Notes under the pieces: generated by a model
The model's input: the letters and a program-made list of their open reading frames with translations, nothing else
Databases searched by the model: none
Told to the model about the DNA's origin: nothing
Shown here: in pieces, positions 43,140-54,132 of the stretch
Numbering within the stretch: the first letter of the stretch is position 1
How the letters are laid out: every line of letters starts with the position of its first letter
Origin: Pyrenula massariospora
Taxonomy: Eukaryota; Ascomycota; Eurotiomycetes; Pyrenulales; Pyrenulaceae
DNA: 64,000 bases
Direction of reading: 5' to 3'
NCBI GenBank assembly: GCA_021030905.1
Contig: JAGFMI010000010.1
Location: 496,001 to 560,000 of the forward strand
Translations under genes and position numbers: made by a program

Positions 43140-44124
43140 AAGATGAGGGGATTGAAATATCAGAAAAGCTAGTTCGTCTATATGGCTCTGTCGCATGATA
43201 TCATATCATGCAACTACCCCCTTTCATCTAACTTTAATTATATATCCCTTTAAAAAAGCACTGCGGCAAATGTTACCATAGCTTTCTTTCAGAAGTGGAA
43301 ATCTATTACAGTACTGAAAAAGCTACGGAGGTGAGCAACCTTCGTTTCAAATGGACACCCCATGTTTTGGAGCCCCTTGCGAGCCGCTGAATTCCCCCAT
43401 AAAAACATCAGCTTCTATTTCCAGTTGAGAAAAGTCCTTTCAATACACCCTCTGCAAGTTCCTTCAGACTTTGCTGGGCGTTCTCTCCATCCCTAGGTCT
43501 GGGAACTTCCATCTAGCTCCCCCTGATCCGGATCAAACTTTGAGCAGCTAACAAGACTATCGCGAAGATTGCAGGATGGACAGCTTGATCGATCGATCGA
43601 TCGGATGGGGAAGCGCTTTAGCGGGCCGCGGAGGAGCTTCATGAGGCGATGACCCGTGGCTTAGAGGATAGCAACATAGATTATGGCCAAATATTGCACC
43701 GCCGCTTTTGTTTTCACCATGCGCTCTTTGCTTAACGCTTTGAGGCAATTTTTCGTTAGCTTTCTCTGAATACACATATTAACAATGGAAGGTTACAAAC
43801 TTTTGCGGGATTCGGCATCAGAGGCCATTCTAAGCTTTCAACAGAATCTTCTAGTGGATTACACAACCTTTTCACGTTTATCTTTGTACAAACGATGATC
43901 TGTCTTACTCCAGCCAACACATTTCCCACATACAACCAGTCACTTGCCCACCATCGCATCTTCTCAAGAAGGGCCAGACGAAAGCACTTCTGAAACAGCT
44001 GCCACCCCCCCCCCACACGGCATCTCAAACCTTAACCAGCAATTTTAGAAAGGATTGAAGCGATATTCAATGGCCGTGCTTCCGACCAAACCCCTGAGCG
44101 ATCCTTCAGTACCGCCGCCGTTGA
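43140..44124. other. Intergenic with a GATC tetranucleotide run
   Basis: 3' flank of the NLR gene. Bases 43587-43602 are four perfect GATC units. No gene recognised. Confidence 0.4.
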
Positions 44125-44625
44125 CTACAGTCCTCAGGTAGAAGAGAGGAGACAACGCCGCAACAGGACGTACAAGAAGGCGATGTCGGTGAAAGCGAGC
44201 ATACTAGGAGTAGCGCAAGCCTCAACCACAGAGCATTCTCTCGTTCACCCCCGGCTGATCGCCAAAGTTGCCCGATACGCCCAGCACTGTTATCGCCGCA
44301 ACAACAAGAACGAGGCATGATTCCCAGCATTGAGATCGATGATCTCACAGCCCCCTCCTCCCCGCCAACAGAACTTTCACAGGGAAAGAGGCCCCTCGAA
44401 AAACGGTATGCCGCAATCAGGAAGTATGAGCTGCTCTGTAAAATATACGTGGACAAGGTGCATGAAGCTGAAAAGAAGTTGAAGGCGTGGCTAAGGGAAA
44501 AGGACAGCGAGCCCTCGAGGCTGTCGCATCAGAACGGTGGCTTTAGCGGTGACTTCAAAGACGGAGGGTCGTCGCTCAGTGGGCCGCGTTTTCGACGCTT
44601 TCGTGATCTGGCTTCTCTGGGTTGA
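44125..44625 (+). other. Open frame of 167 codons, unknown, first ATG at 44317
   Basis: The frame is open from after a stop at 44122 to the stop at 44625. From the ATG it would give 102 residues; read from the top it is Gln/Ser/Glu-rich, then has a helical segment KRYAAIRKYELLCKIYVDKVHEAEKKLKAWL (given here only as a helix at codons 92-121; Lys/Glu/Tyr-rich, coiled-coil-like). No start exon is clear. It could be the last exon of an unmodelled gene or a decayed one between the two NLR loci. I do not recognise it. Confidence 0.25.
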
Positions 44626-44879
44626 AAATAAACATTTAACGCATAACGGCTCCAACTCAAGTCATCGAAGACTCAACCCTTCTAGATTCATGATCATGTG
44701 CAAGTGCACGGGAACGAGCGCAAATACTTCCAAGCGATGTAATGTCTATACGAAACTAAGTAAACGCTTACGGTACGCCTAATTAGTAGCTACGGTAGCG
44801 AGGCTTAAGCCCGGGTATCTTCTGTTCAGTGTAGCCTCGAGGAGAAACGAGAAACCGCCTCAGAAACCACAAATAGATC

Positions 44880-46230
44880 GAAAGAGGAGCCTAAGTACAG
44901 ACCGCTAATGTACTTTTGTTTCCAGTCGTTCATCTGCCCGTGTAGCTACCTACACCAGCGCATGCATCTCAAACGATGTCGTGACCATGCCAACAGAAAT
45001 GAAAGAATAATCTCTTAAGGCCGCTACGTCCTCTTCAAAGCCATCATTAACACTCTCATCAAACGCGTCATCTTTGTCGTCACTTTCCTTGTCGTTCTCC
45101 CCTAAGGCTTGTAAGCCCATAGTAACGTCGTTGCTTCCGTATCGACCGCGGAGCAGAGACTCAGGGATCCCCTGCCGATCACATAGGCTCATTAGAGATA
45201 GTAGTTTGGCCGCCGACCGCCTGGTCTCATAGATATAGTCGAAGGAGATCTGTCAGGTGATGATAATCGAGTTCTTCGCCTCGCGATCCCGACCAAGGTT
45301 GCCTCCCTCACGATCCGATAAGCTCTTCTTGCTTTTGTCGTTTCGTTAGAATTGGCTAATATACTGTCGCACGGAGCAACGCAGCCACCGCTGTGAGATG
45401 TACGCCGCCGCCTGCACCATCGCGAGTGGCATGTATTTGAGGATTGCCGCAAGCTCGCCAAAGTCGCTCTTACATCCTCGACCGGCGAGCTTCTTGTCGA
45501 TGAGCGCCATTGCGTCCTCTCGCTCCATCAGATCCACTATGATCATCTCTAGCTCCTCTACCAGTTTTAATGCGGCCCCTCGGCTCCGCGGTGGTGATAA
45601 GGACGGTGCCGTCCTGGCTGTTAGGTATACAATCTATGAGCGGTCGCGTGGCTGTACTGCTTGAGCCATCCGCCTGGGCATCTGTAAGCGTGATGGATCT
45701 GTCCACAAGCAAGCCAGCATCGTCGACATGGTCGAGGATCATGAGCCAGTTCCCGTTCCCTTCGTCACGTACCCATTCGTAAACTAGTGCGAGGACGTCA
45801 CTTTTCGGATCATTTCTCCCGTGGAGTCTGACAGCGTTGGCAATCTCGCCGCAGCTTTGCTTGCAACAGTCTGTCGTGCTCGCATGCACCCAGAATACCG
45901 ATGTGTCAGGTGAATTCTCTCCTGATCTGATATGCATACGCGATGGCAAGCTGTGAGTTTCTTTACATACCTGTTATCATGAACATTGATCAGGACCTTG
46001 TGAGCGTGACACCCGCTCAGCTCCGCCTAAGTCAACCAACGCCATTCTCGACGCCGGCGTAGAGCATTTTCACAAATGCTGTGAAGTAGATTACCACGGT
46101 CGACGAAGTCTACGTCGCGCCGGAACGGAACGGCCGACGGGGGTTGGGGAGGTGTTTCGAGGCGGTCTGCAGGAAAACCGACGTACGGCCTTTGGTCTTG
46201 CTTCTTACCTCACCTTTGTAAAGTTTCTAG
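44880..46230 (-). pseudogene. Decayed NB-ARC-type NLR gene
   Basis: Pieces lie in the right order on the minus strand but in different frames. First comes FRRDVDFVDRGNLL near 46110 (linker before the P loop), then RMALVDLGGAERVS where a VALVGLGGVGKS-type P loop is expected. TSVFWVHAS, NGNWLMILDHVDDAGLL and DGTVLITT (RNBS/Walker-B region) follow at 45470-45940. AAILKYMPLAMVQAAAYIS (GxP motif) is at about 45400-45460, MSLCDRQGIPESLL at 45150-45190, and LRDYSFISV with FEMHALV at about 44950-45010. NB-ARC proteins with TPR tails have exactly this order. The P-loop Gly-Lys-Ser is lost and there are several frame changes, so it is a dead host gene. No N-terminal effector domain or TPR array is visible. 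Confidence 0.75.
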
Positions 46231-46537
46231 GGATAGAATTCGAAACGTATTGACTCGATTACTTAGGTACCGAGTTAGCTAGTTAGAGCAAGGACAGAGT
46301 AGGACTGGAAGGCAAAATATCTCCCACTTCTAGGTCTATTCTGAAAACTTTGGCTACCCCAAATTTGCAGACTTGAAGAAAACGATTTGATATGATACAT
46401 AGCACTGCAGACACAGCAATTTTAAACGTTTATTCCTCCGCCTTCGCTGCTATGCGTGTGCTTCTATTGCGCCTATCCCAAAGTCGTCCTATACTCCTGC
46501 GAATGTCACCACATAACAATCCTCCCTTTCCAATGAT

Positions 46538-47983
46538 TTACACGTCCCACTCCTCGTCTAGCTGATCGATGAGCCGATTCTCGTCGTCCGGAGTTCGGCC
46601 TCTCCCTCTGCCACCGCTCGGGTTGCTGCCAACCCTATGGTATCCACCGCTGTTAAAGGCGCGGTTGAAGGACGGCATGTGGCGTGTACATGATGAGAAT
46701 AGAATCGTGAACATGTCCTGTAAGTTAAAGTTTGTTAGCCTTAATGCAAAGAACGCACGGCTGAGTCAAACTCGTGCGTTGCAAAGACGCAGATGATCGA
46801 AAAAGGGCCTGTACAGGATTGTCTCTTTCGGAGCTGTCTGACTCCAACAGTACTTGAGAAAGGTAGCCAGAACAAAAAAATTGGCTCCAACTCGCTCAAT
46901 CTGCCGGTAAGATGAGGTGGCTCTTCCTTAGGAGTCCTTGGAATCCAAGGTAGCTCTCATGCTTCCCCCACGTGATGATGCTTTTCTTCAATCACTTGTT
47001 TCTAGCCCTTGCAAACTTCCCATGATTTTAAAAGATCAATCAAACCGATCTGAAGGTAGACCCCATTCCGACTCCATATGAGAACGAGAGCCAAAAAGTC
47101 GACTTACCCCAATGAAGCTGCACACGCTCACCCATGCTGCGTAATTCGGGCATTGTCTCCAACCTCGTTGATGCATGACCGTTCTCTGGTAGGCACATCC
47201 ACCCACCAAATAGACCACAATAGCGATGCCCAAAATTACGGCAAACACTCCGCCAGGGCCCAAAGAAGATGGGTCAGAGGTCGATGCGCCACCACAAGCT
47301 TGGCGAGAACGGACTTCAAAGAAATAAGCGCACGAGTCGGGAGTTCCGACGAAAGAGATTTGAGGATGGTCAGTGACGGATGGGTTTGTGTCACAGAGGA
47401 AGGAAAGGAGTGTAGACTTTCTCCTTTTCGACTTTTTCTTCCTTGATTTTCGACCATCGTCATCATCATCTTCGTCGTCGTCGTCTTCATCCTTTATCTT
47501 GCGCCGTCTGTGCTCAGCCTTTGGGGAGTCATCCACATCGTCCAAGTCAGGACAAGGACTGCCATCTGTGTAATTCATCACGAGCTTCTTACCCCTAAAG
47601 AGGGGCTCTGAATTCAGCTGCCCGATGCTGAAGGTTTTGCCCCTCTCAGTAGTGTAGAAAGCAGATACATTTTGCCAGAGCTTCTTATCGACACCCTGCA
47701 CATCCTCCAGCTCTTCTACTACTGGTCCACAAAAATTGATTGTGAAGTTGGCGCCATAATCATAGCCGCGTGCATGCCAGGACTCTGTACGGGCGGAAGA
47801 GGTTTTGGAGGATTTCTTCGAGGTATCGGGTGCCTTGACGAGGAGCGGGTTGAGGTCGAAGTACGAGCCACTAGATGGCGAGTGCAGAGTGCATGGCTTT
47901 TCTGCTTTATTTTTGGAGTCTGCTGCGAAACTGTGGGAGTATAGCGACGCTAGGAGGACGATGAGGGAGGTGGGTAGCCGCAT
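46538..47983 (-). CDS. Mannose-6-phosphate receptor-like (MRH) type I membrane protein
   Basis: Exons 47108-47983 and 46538-46717, giving 351 residues. The 390-bp intron is long for this locus; a small exon inside it is not excluded. Signal peptide at 1-20 (LPTSLIVLLASLYSHSFA). The luminal MRH-like domain has NFTINFCGPVVEELEDV, VSAFYTTERGKTFSIGQL and KLVMNYTDGSPCPD, then TPDSCAYFFEVRSRQAC. It is interrupted by an Asp/Glu then Lys/Arg-rich insert (about residues 160-190). One membrane helix (GGVFAVILGIAIVVYLVGG) follows, then a cytosolic tail ending DDENRLIDQLDEEWDV. Family members (yeast MRL1, the Atg27 relatives) cycle between Golgi and endosome and help sort vacuolar hydrolases. Confidence 0.82.
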
Positions 47984-48499
47984 CGTCGACGGGTATGAGG
48001 CCCTCGACAGGGCGCACCTTCTTGGAGGGTGTCAAAGTTGTCGAGATTTGAAGGTGTCCTCCGGAAAATTTTGCGATGGTTAATAAATAAGTCTCTGATT
48101 AATGTAAGGAGTTAGGAAGATAGGGAGGGGTGGAAAAGGACAGTGAGACAGGCAGTCGTTCGTTTGCAGGATGCGGCTTTCACACTTTCTGCCTCGGACA
48201 AGAGTGCCTCAGAGGCGCATTTGATGCACCGTAGGGGCTGCCAGCCTCGCAGCCGCCCCCGAGCTGACAACGGAATAGCGTACCACGTAGCTAACGAGGC
48301 TGAAGTGGTGCGGCAGCGGAAGAGTGCGTTAGCGCGGTATGGAGAAGAGGTGGTGATGCCATCTACCCTCTGGAATTTCCTGCTTCCGAGCGGTCGGCGA
48401 GCGAGCCGAAGAACATCTCCCAGTGATCACTCCTTTACATAGTACACTCATTTCTGGACGACTAGATCGAACAATTTCACGACTTTCTATGAACACATC
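47984..48499. promoter_or_regulatory. Divergent promoter, MRH protein and ERG24
   Basis: 516 bp between divergent starts. No clear TATA box or sterol-regulatory (SRE-like) site can be claimed by eye. Confidence 0.35.
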
Positions 48500-50125
48500 A
48501 TGGCGCGGGCACGGCAACGTAACACCAAAACGGTCGCGAATGAAGTTTCAGATGAATCCGATGTATCGTTGGAACACCCAGCTTCTCCAGAGTCTCCAGA
48601 GTGGTCTGTAGCAGCAGACGTGAAAAAGCAGCACCATGAATCACCAACAAAACCAACAAAAAGATCTCGAGCACCTGCAAAGAAAAAGGAGGAGAAGCAC
48701 GGATATGAGTTTGGTGGTCCAATTGGCGCGCTGGGTGTGATTGTCGGGCTTCCTATCCTCGTCTACATGTCTGTTTTTTTCTGCAACGATGTCTCCGGGT
48801 GTCCTGCTCCATCTCTTCTTCATCCAAAGTCGTTGAGTCTCACCAAGCTGGAAGCCGAGACTGGCTGGCCAGAGAACGGTTTCTTGGGTCTATTCGATAT
48901 CAAAGTCACAGGATGGGTCCTCGCGTATTACGGGCTCAGCCTTGCCCTCCAGCTATTCCTCCCAGGCACCGTATCTGAAGGCGTTGAGCTCTCCGTCGGC
49001 GGCCGCCACAAGTACAAATTCAACTCCTTCATCTCCGCCCTCGTCATCCTCTCCGGCGCCGGCATTGGTACCTACATCTGGGGCCCGACATTCCCTCTCT
49101 GGACCTACATCTGGGACAATCTCCCCCAAATTGTCACCGCTAACATCCTCATCTCAACCTTTCTCTCCCTCTTCGTCTATTACAACTCTTTCACTATCCC
49201 CCACGGGAAAACCCCCAACCCCTCCCACCGCCAGCTCGCCGCCGGGGGCCACTCAGGCAACATCCTCTACGACTTCTTCATCGGCCGCGAACTCAACCCC
49301 CGCGTCCCCATCCCCCTCCTCAACCAGACCCTCGACATAAAGATCTTCTGCGAAATGCGCCCCGGACTTCTTGGTTGGATCCTCCTCGACCTCGCCTTCT
49401 GCGCGCACCAATACGCCACCCACGCGACCCTGACCGACAGCATCCTCCTCCTCACCTCCTTCCAAGCCCTCTACGTCCTCGACGCCCTCTACATGGAACC
49501 CGCCATCCTCACCACCATCGACATCACCACCGACGGCTTCGGCTTCATGCTCGCCTTCGGCGACCTCGTCTGGCTCCCCTTCATCTACTCCCTCCAAGCC
49601 CGCTACCTCGCCGTGCACCCCGTGCGCCTCGGCGCATCCGGCAGCGCCGCCGTCCTCGCCATCCTCGGCGTCGGCTACTACATCTTCCGCGCCGCCAACA
49701 ACGAGAAGAACCGCTTCCGCACCGACCCATCCGACCCGCGCGTCGCACACCTCAAGAGCATCAAGACGAAAACCGGCTCCCGCCTGCTGACGTCCGGCTG
49801 GTGGGGCACCGCGAGACACGTCAACTACCTCGGCGACTGGATCATGTCCTGGGCCTACTCGCTCCCCACCGGCCTCGCCGGGTACGCGTTCGCGTCCTAC
49901 ACGAACCCGGTGACTGGCGTGACCACGTACGACAAGAACAGCGTAATCCAGGGGGATGCGCGAGGGTGGGGCATCGTGCTGACGTACTTTTACGTGCTGT
50001 ACTTTGCAGTGCTGCTGATGCACCGCGAGCGGCGGGATGAGGAGAAGTGTCGGCGGAAGTATGGCGAGGATTGGGTGAGGTATACGGAGATTGTTAGGAG
50101 TCGGATTGTGCCGTATGTTTACTAA
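48500..50125 (+). CDS. erg24: Delta(14)-sterol reductase ERG24
   Basis: Single exon of 541 residues. A polar, basic N-terminus (about 65 residues, Lys/Pro/Ser) is followed by eight to ten membrane segments. ERG4/ERG24 signatures are present: YDFFIGRELNPR, FCEMRPGLLGWILL, YMEPAILTTIDITTDGFGF, then LLTSGWWGTARHVNYLGDW with the NADPH/sterol contact residues, and RRDEEKCRRKYGEDWVRY at the C-terminus. The enzyme reduces the C14-C15 double bond left by CYP51 in ergosterol synthesis, in the endoplasmic reticulum, and is the morpholine fungicide target. No intron; some relatives have one or two. Sense strand is C-rich to about 49950, then G-rich. Confidence 0.95.
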   Translation: MARARQRNTKTVANEVSDESDVSLEHPASPESPEWSVAADVKKQHHESPTKPTKRSRAPAKKKEEKHGYEFGGPIGALGVIVGLPILVYMSVFFCNDVSGCPAPSLLHPKSLSLTKLEAETGWPENGFLGLFDIKVTGWVLAYYGLSLALQLFLPGTVSEGVELSVGGRHKYKFNSFISALVILSGAGIGTYIWGPTFPLWTYIWDNLPQIVTANILISTFLSLFVYYNSFTIPHGKTPNPSHRQLAAGGHSGNILYDFFIGRELNPRVPIPLLNQTLDIKIFCEMRPGLLGWILLDLAFCAHQYATHATLTDSILLLTSFQALYVLDALYMEPAILTTIDITTDGFGFMLAFGDLVWLPFIYSLQARYLAVHPVRLGASGSAAVLAILGVGYYIFRAANNEKNRFRTDPSDPRVAHLKSIKTKTGSRLLTSGWWGTARHVNYLGDWIMSWAYSLPTGLAGYAFASYTNPVTGVTTYDKNSVIQGDARGWGIVLTYFYVLYFAVLLMHRERRDEEKCRRKYGEDWVRYTEIVRSRIVPYVY

Positions 50126-50696
50126 GCGCCGAGGGGACAAGGGAAGAGGGGGATGAGACATGCTGTGCGCTACCGTCATGACGGGTTGAGGCGTGGAATG
50201 TTGAAGTATCTGCTCCGGCGGTGGATGTATTGTATTGTATGTACCTTGGTTATTTTTTGTCAAAAAGACTGGACGCGGATCTATATATCTATCAAGCTAT
50301 CTGGCAAGCTGGCGTTCGAGCCATAATAATACTTACCCTATCTAGTAATCATCACTTTCCCTATCTACCCACCTTACTAGACCCTCCGCCATCCCATCCA
50401 GGCCCGGTATGGCCTCGATAAGTATCTTCGTAACAACCCGACACCGACACTAACCGACATCCTCGCCTTCTTCCCCTCTCTTCTACCCGATGCGCCGGCC
50501 AGCCAGCTCGGGAAACCATGGCATTTACCAAGGTAGGTCGGTAGCTATCGCTCGTGCCTGCGCACCGCACCACACCACATCCAGTCTGCGCTATGTTATG
50601 TTGTGATAGCCCTCTCCGTCTCGCCTCGTCTCGCATATCCGCTCCTCAGTCCTTGGTAGGTGGGTGGGTACCTCAACCACGCTCAGGTAACCAACT
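50126..50696. other. Intergenic, convergent 3' ends
   Basis: Between ERG24 and the next minus-strand gene. A GTTCGAGCC at about 50316 resembles a tRNA B box, but no acceptor stem or A box fits. Nothing recognised. Confidence 0.4.
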
Positions 50697-51566
50697 TCAC
50701 CCCCTCCCCCTCCCCAAAACCCGCCGTTCAACCTCCCTCACCTTCTCCATCTCCCTCACCCGCCCCTCGACCTCCTCCCGCTCCCTCCCCCTCGTCTCAA
50801 TCATCCCGCGCACCTCCCGCGCCAGCTCCTCGCGCCGCGCGGCCGCCGCCTCGCGGCTCGGGTACCGTTCCTTCAATTCTCTGAGTATTGAGAGCTGGGC
50901 GGGGGTGAGATTGTGGGTGATGGTGTTGGTTGGGGAGGTTGTGAGGAGGGGGATGTGGGTGGTTGGGTGGTAGATTGTGTGCGTATCTGTGCCTGTGGCT
51001 GTGGGGGTTGAGGAGGGGGGAAGGAGGATGGAAGGGAGGAGGGGGTGGATTGGTTGCGTTGCTGGTGGTGCTGGGGGGAGAGGAGGTGGTGCTTCTGCCG
51101 AGTTGGGGGGGAGGTCTGGTGGGGGTTTTTCGTCTGGGGGAGTGGGGTGGGGAGGTGGGTGGTCGGGCGCGGGGCGGAGGGTGAGGTCGAGGGAGGGGAG
51201 GGAGGAGGAAGAGGCGGCAGCAGCGGCGGCCATGTTGTTGTCGTTTGCTGGAGGGGGAGAGCTGCGGGTGGATTTTTGGGGGGGAGGGGAGTGATTGGAG
51301 GGGTTTGGGTCGCGGCTGGGAGAGATAGTTAGCAGGTAGGTGAGTGGAATTTTTGAGTCCAGCTCGAGAATCAAGATATGAGAGGATTGAGATTGTGTGT
51401 TGCGGAAGGAAAATGTGAGGATGGGCTTGGTGTTGGTATGCAAATACCTTTGGCTAGTCGGCGTGGGGCTTCTGTGGGCAGGGATCTGCGCTCCGGGGGC
51501 TGGCCGCTTTCCGAACTGTTCGTCCACGAGCGCCTGTTTCGCCTCTTGGGATACCTCGTTGCCCAT
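50697..51566 (-). CDS. Unknown protein, possible N-myristoylation, Pro-rich with C-terminal coiled coil
   Basis: Exons 51448-51566 and 50697-51315, intron of 132 bp with a GCTAACT branch and TCTCCCAG acceptor, giving 245 residues. It begins MGNEVSQEAKQALVDEQFG: Gly-2 with Ser-6 fits the N-myristoyltransferase pattern. A Pro/Ser/Ala-rich middle (residues 45-160) is probably disordered. The end (about 175-245) is helical, LTPAQLSILRELKERYP then Arg/Glu-rich heptads. This layout suggests a membrane-tethered adaptor; function is not inferable. The gene may have an extra 5' non-coding exon, because a GTGAGA donor follows an ATGGCTTCTCG near 51750. Confidence 0.5.
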   Translation of the reverse strand: MGNEVSQEAKQALVDEQFGKRPAPGAQIPAHRSPTPTSQRYLHTNTKPILTFSFRNTQSQSSHILILELDSKIPLTYLLTISPSRDPNPSNHSPPPQKSTRSSPPPANDNNMAAAAAASSSSLPSLDLTLRPAPDHPPPHPTPPDEKPPPDLPPNSAEAPPPLPPAPPATQPIHPLLPSILLPPSSTPTATGTDTHTIYHPTTHIPLLTTSPTNTITHNLTPAQLSILRELKERYPSREAAAARREELAREVRGMIETRGREREEVEGRVREMEKVREVERRVLGRGRG

Positions 51567-52394
51567 TGTGCAGCGATGGCGCGGCAGTGAGAGACTGTTC
51601 CCTGGATTTACCTTCAAGGTGTCTGTATGTGTAATTCAACGGTGAGAAAAATGAACTGTACGGCCAAGAATTTATGAGAAAGAATGCCAACATCACCACG
51701 AGTGAGGAAACACTGACGGATCACCAAGAGAAAGAGCGTCTCACCACGAGAAGCCATGGTAGCTACGATTCTCGTCAACCTATTTAGATTCGTAAATGCA
51801 AGGAACCTAGGGTTGTGATGGTTCTTAAGAGTAAAGTCAACGAAAATGGGAACGAAAATGGGAAGGACTTGGCTTGCAAAGTCCTGCAGGTACATCCAGC
51901 ACTGCTATCTAAAGGTCAATACAGTAAAACCTCGATATAAGCAACTGCGCTTTTATCCAACCTTCGACTCTTCTCTAAGTCTCTACAGCTTAAGACCTTT
52001 ATATATGTATTTCTATACATAAGAGTTCTAAATGGTGACCGCTGACAACTGATAGGGTTCTAATTGACCTGTGAAAGAACATTTGATGGAGCGCCCTTGA
52101 TGCTTGTATCGCGGTTTTGCTGTAATTAGAGCTAGACAGGAGATGCTCGTTCTGAAGTGTGTTACTGTTAATGCGACACAATGGACCATTGAGATCCAAG
52201 TCACTGCTTATTGACACTCGTGCTTATACCAACTGGGATATTTACTTAGGTCTTTCGATTTCGATATCCTATTACCTGTTTGCGAGCTCTCGCGAGCTGT
52301 TGTCACTTGAAGTCCTGCGGTGTCACGTCCACCCTTTGATTTGAGCTCAAAAGCCCCGAGCCTCGACATCAAGAGCAACTTGTCCTTTAATAAA
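51567..52394. other. Intergenic
   Basis: Promoter of the myristoyl-type gene and 3' flank of the DUF6594 gene, with a possible 5' leader intron (see neighbour). No gene recognised. Confidence 0.35.
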
Positions 52395-53514
52395 CTATTT
52401 CGCCAGTCCAGTTGATCCCACAAACACCACCTGAATTGCAGCAATTCTGCAATTTCTGTCAGTATAGACCAATATCTCCAAATGATGAATTGAACTCACG
52501 CAGTAGTAATGGCTAGCACCCTATCCGGCTGCATATTCAACCCGAAAACAAGTACACCCGCAAAGACAGCAGTAAAAACGAACACGAGGCCCACCCTAAC
52601 CAGCAGGCTCTTTACGAAGAACAGCACCAGAATCGGCAAGACTGGAAGAACACTAGCCACGACGGTCGTTAGTCCTTGTCCAACGAAGCCACCCATCGAG
52701 CTGTCCATCGTCCATAATGCTTCAGGATCCATCTTCTTTGTGGATAGCTCTCGGCGGAACCAAAGCAGAATTCCTATGAGCCGTACTACCATGCTCGGAC
52801 TTGACGCAATATCCATAAGATCGTGTCTGGAGTAGTCTTTACTCCAGACGTCCTCGACAGAGCCCTCAAGGAAGCCGGCGCCAAAGCCGGCACCAGTGCG
52901 GCCTTTCCAGTCTTTTATCTGTCGAGATGCTGACTTGGGCGGACTGGGCAAGTTTTGACGCCGGAGGTGATGTGAGAGCGCTTCGTCTGCTTCTATTGAG
53001 TATTATTTGTTGTGATCAGATACGGTAACTTACCATATGCTGTTAGCGTCTCACGGAATCTGGAAAACAAAAGCCTGTACTCGCGTGCTCTGTCCTGAGC
53101 TCGCCAATCTGAAGAGACTGATCTGAAATCGTCTGCTTGGGGAATTGTGCGGATGGTCGGGCGTGCTTCCATGTGCTGGACTCTGGTAGCATAGTGAGAT
53201 GGCTCAGTCCCGGACAGGCTTTGAATATGGCTATGTTGCCCTTGCACTTCTTCCGGTAATAGCCATCGATAATTCACACGCTGTGTTGGATGCAGATTCT
53301 TGAAGTCTTCTTCGTTCTCGAGTATATCGATGGCCCTTTCCAGGCGTGAGAGCTCTGCCTGGTAATACAATAAGCTTTGAAGGCTCAGCCTTTGAAATTT
53401 TCTTAGGGGCAGGCATGTGTCATGAGCACTAAAAGTTTCAGCTAAAGCTGAATAATTAGACCGTTTTCGCCCCATCTCTGGTTTCGAAGCTTGTAAATTG
53501 GCTCGCTCAATCAT
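52395..53514 (-). CDS. DUF6594 family membrane protein
   Basis: Three exons: 53034-53514, 52500-52986, 52395-52446, giving 339 residues. The helical N-terminal half has FQRLSLQSLLYYQAELSRLE (the family's first conserved helix), then FKNLHPTQRVNYRWLLPEE and YRLLFSRFRETLTAYDEAL across the first junction. The C-terminal half has three short hydrophobic segments: VVASVLPVLPILVLFFV, RVGLVFVFTAVFAGVLV and a last one formed by exons 2 and 3 (DRVLAITTAIAAIQVVFVG). This arrangement is typical of DUF6594, a large family found in plant-associated and other ascomycetes. Function unknown. It lies head to head with the next gene. Confidence 0.85.
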
Positions 53515-54132
53515 AGAACATTAGAAAGAACGCATCCTGTAAGAATGTTCGCGGGCCGAATAGTGGTGTACTCTGGCACATGATGTTACTTTGTTTTGTC
53601 AATGTTGAAACGCTTTGTTTTGGGGACATTAAGTTCATGTGCGGCAATAAGTTATTGGGCCTTGACGAAGTTTGTTGTGTCAAAGCGCACAGCTTGACCT
53701 GCATTGTCCTATGAGTTGGCACGAATTGGACCTTCACTCAAGCGGCTCTTCATAGCTGTTCAACCAATTGGAAACAGCTTCTCCACACCTACAGTGCTCT
53801 GCTGCAGCCTCTGCGCCTTAGAGCCTTGCAGCATTTTGCTACCCAAATGCTGCAAAAACGAAGTGTACTGCTCGCAAGATCAGCGGCATCTTCGAATTTG
53901 GAGGTCCCAAGCGCCTTGGGCAGCATCACTGCCAGCGAAGCGCTGGTTTACTTGAATAGGTTACAGCTTTGTCCCAGGCGCTGAAGTCGACAATGATTTG
54001 ACAGATAATGTGGAGTCTCTGGGAAAGGAGATTCATAAGAACATCAAGATTGTGTAACCGAGTTTTAGAGGCCGTCACTCTGTAGTAACTGTTGCCCTCC
54101 TGTACCTTTTATCGTTCCCTAACTCAGGCACA
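53515..54132. promoter_or_regulatory. Divergent promoter of two unknown genes
   Basis: 618 bp between the starts of the DUF6594 gene (minus) and the 54.1-kb gene (plus). A CCTTGCAGCATTTTGC / CCAAATGCTGCAAAA near-palindrome lies at about 53823-53860. No other gene recognised. Confidence 0.35.

Noticed and set aside
49253-50263. 336-codon antisense frame across ERG24
   Set aside because: Val/Asp/Glu/Gly-rich shadow of C/G-ending codons; ERG24 motifs on the plus strand are decisive.
50310-50320. GTTCGAGCC resembling a tRNA B box
   Set aside because: No matching acceptor stem or A box around it. I found no convincing tRNA in the window by eye.
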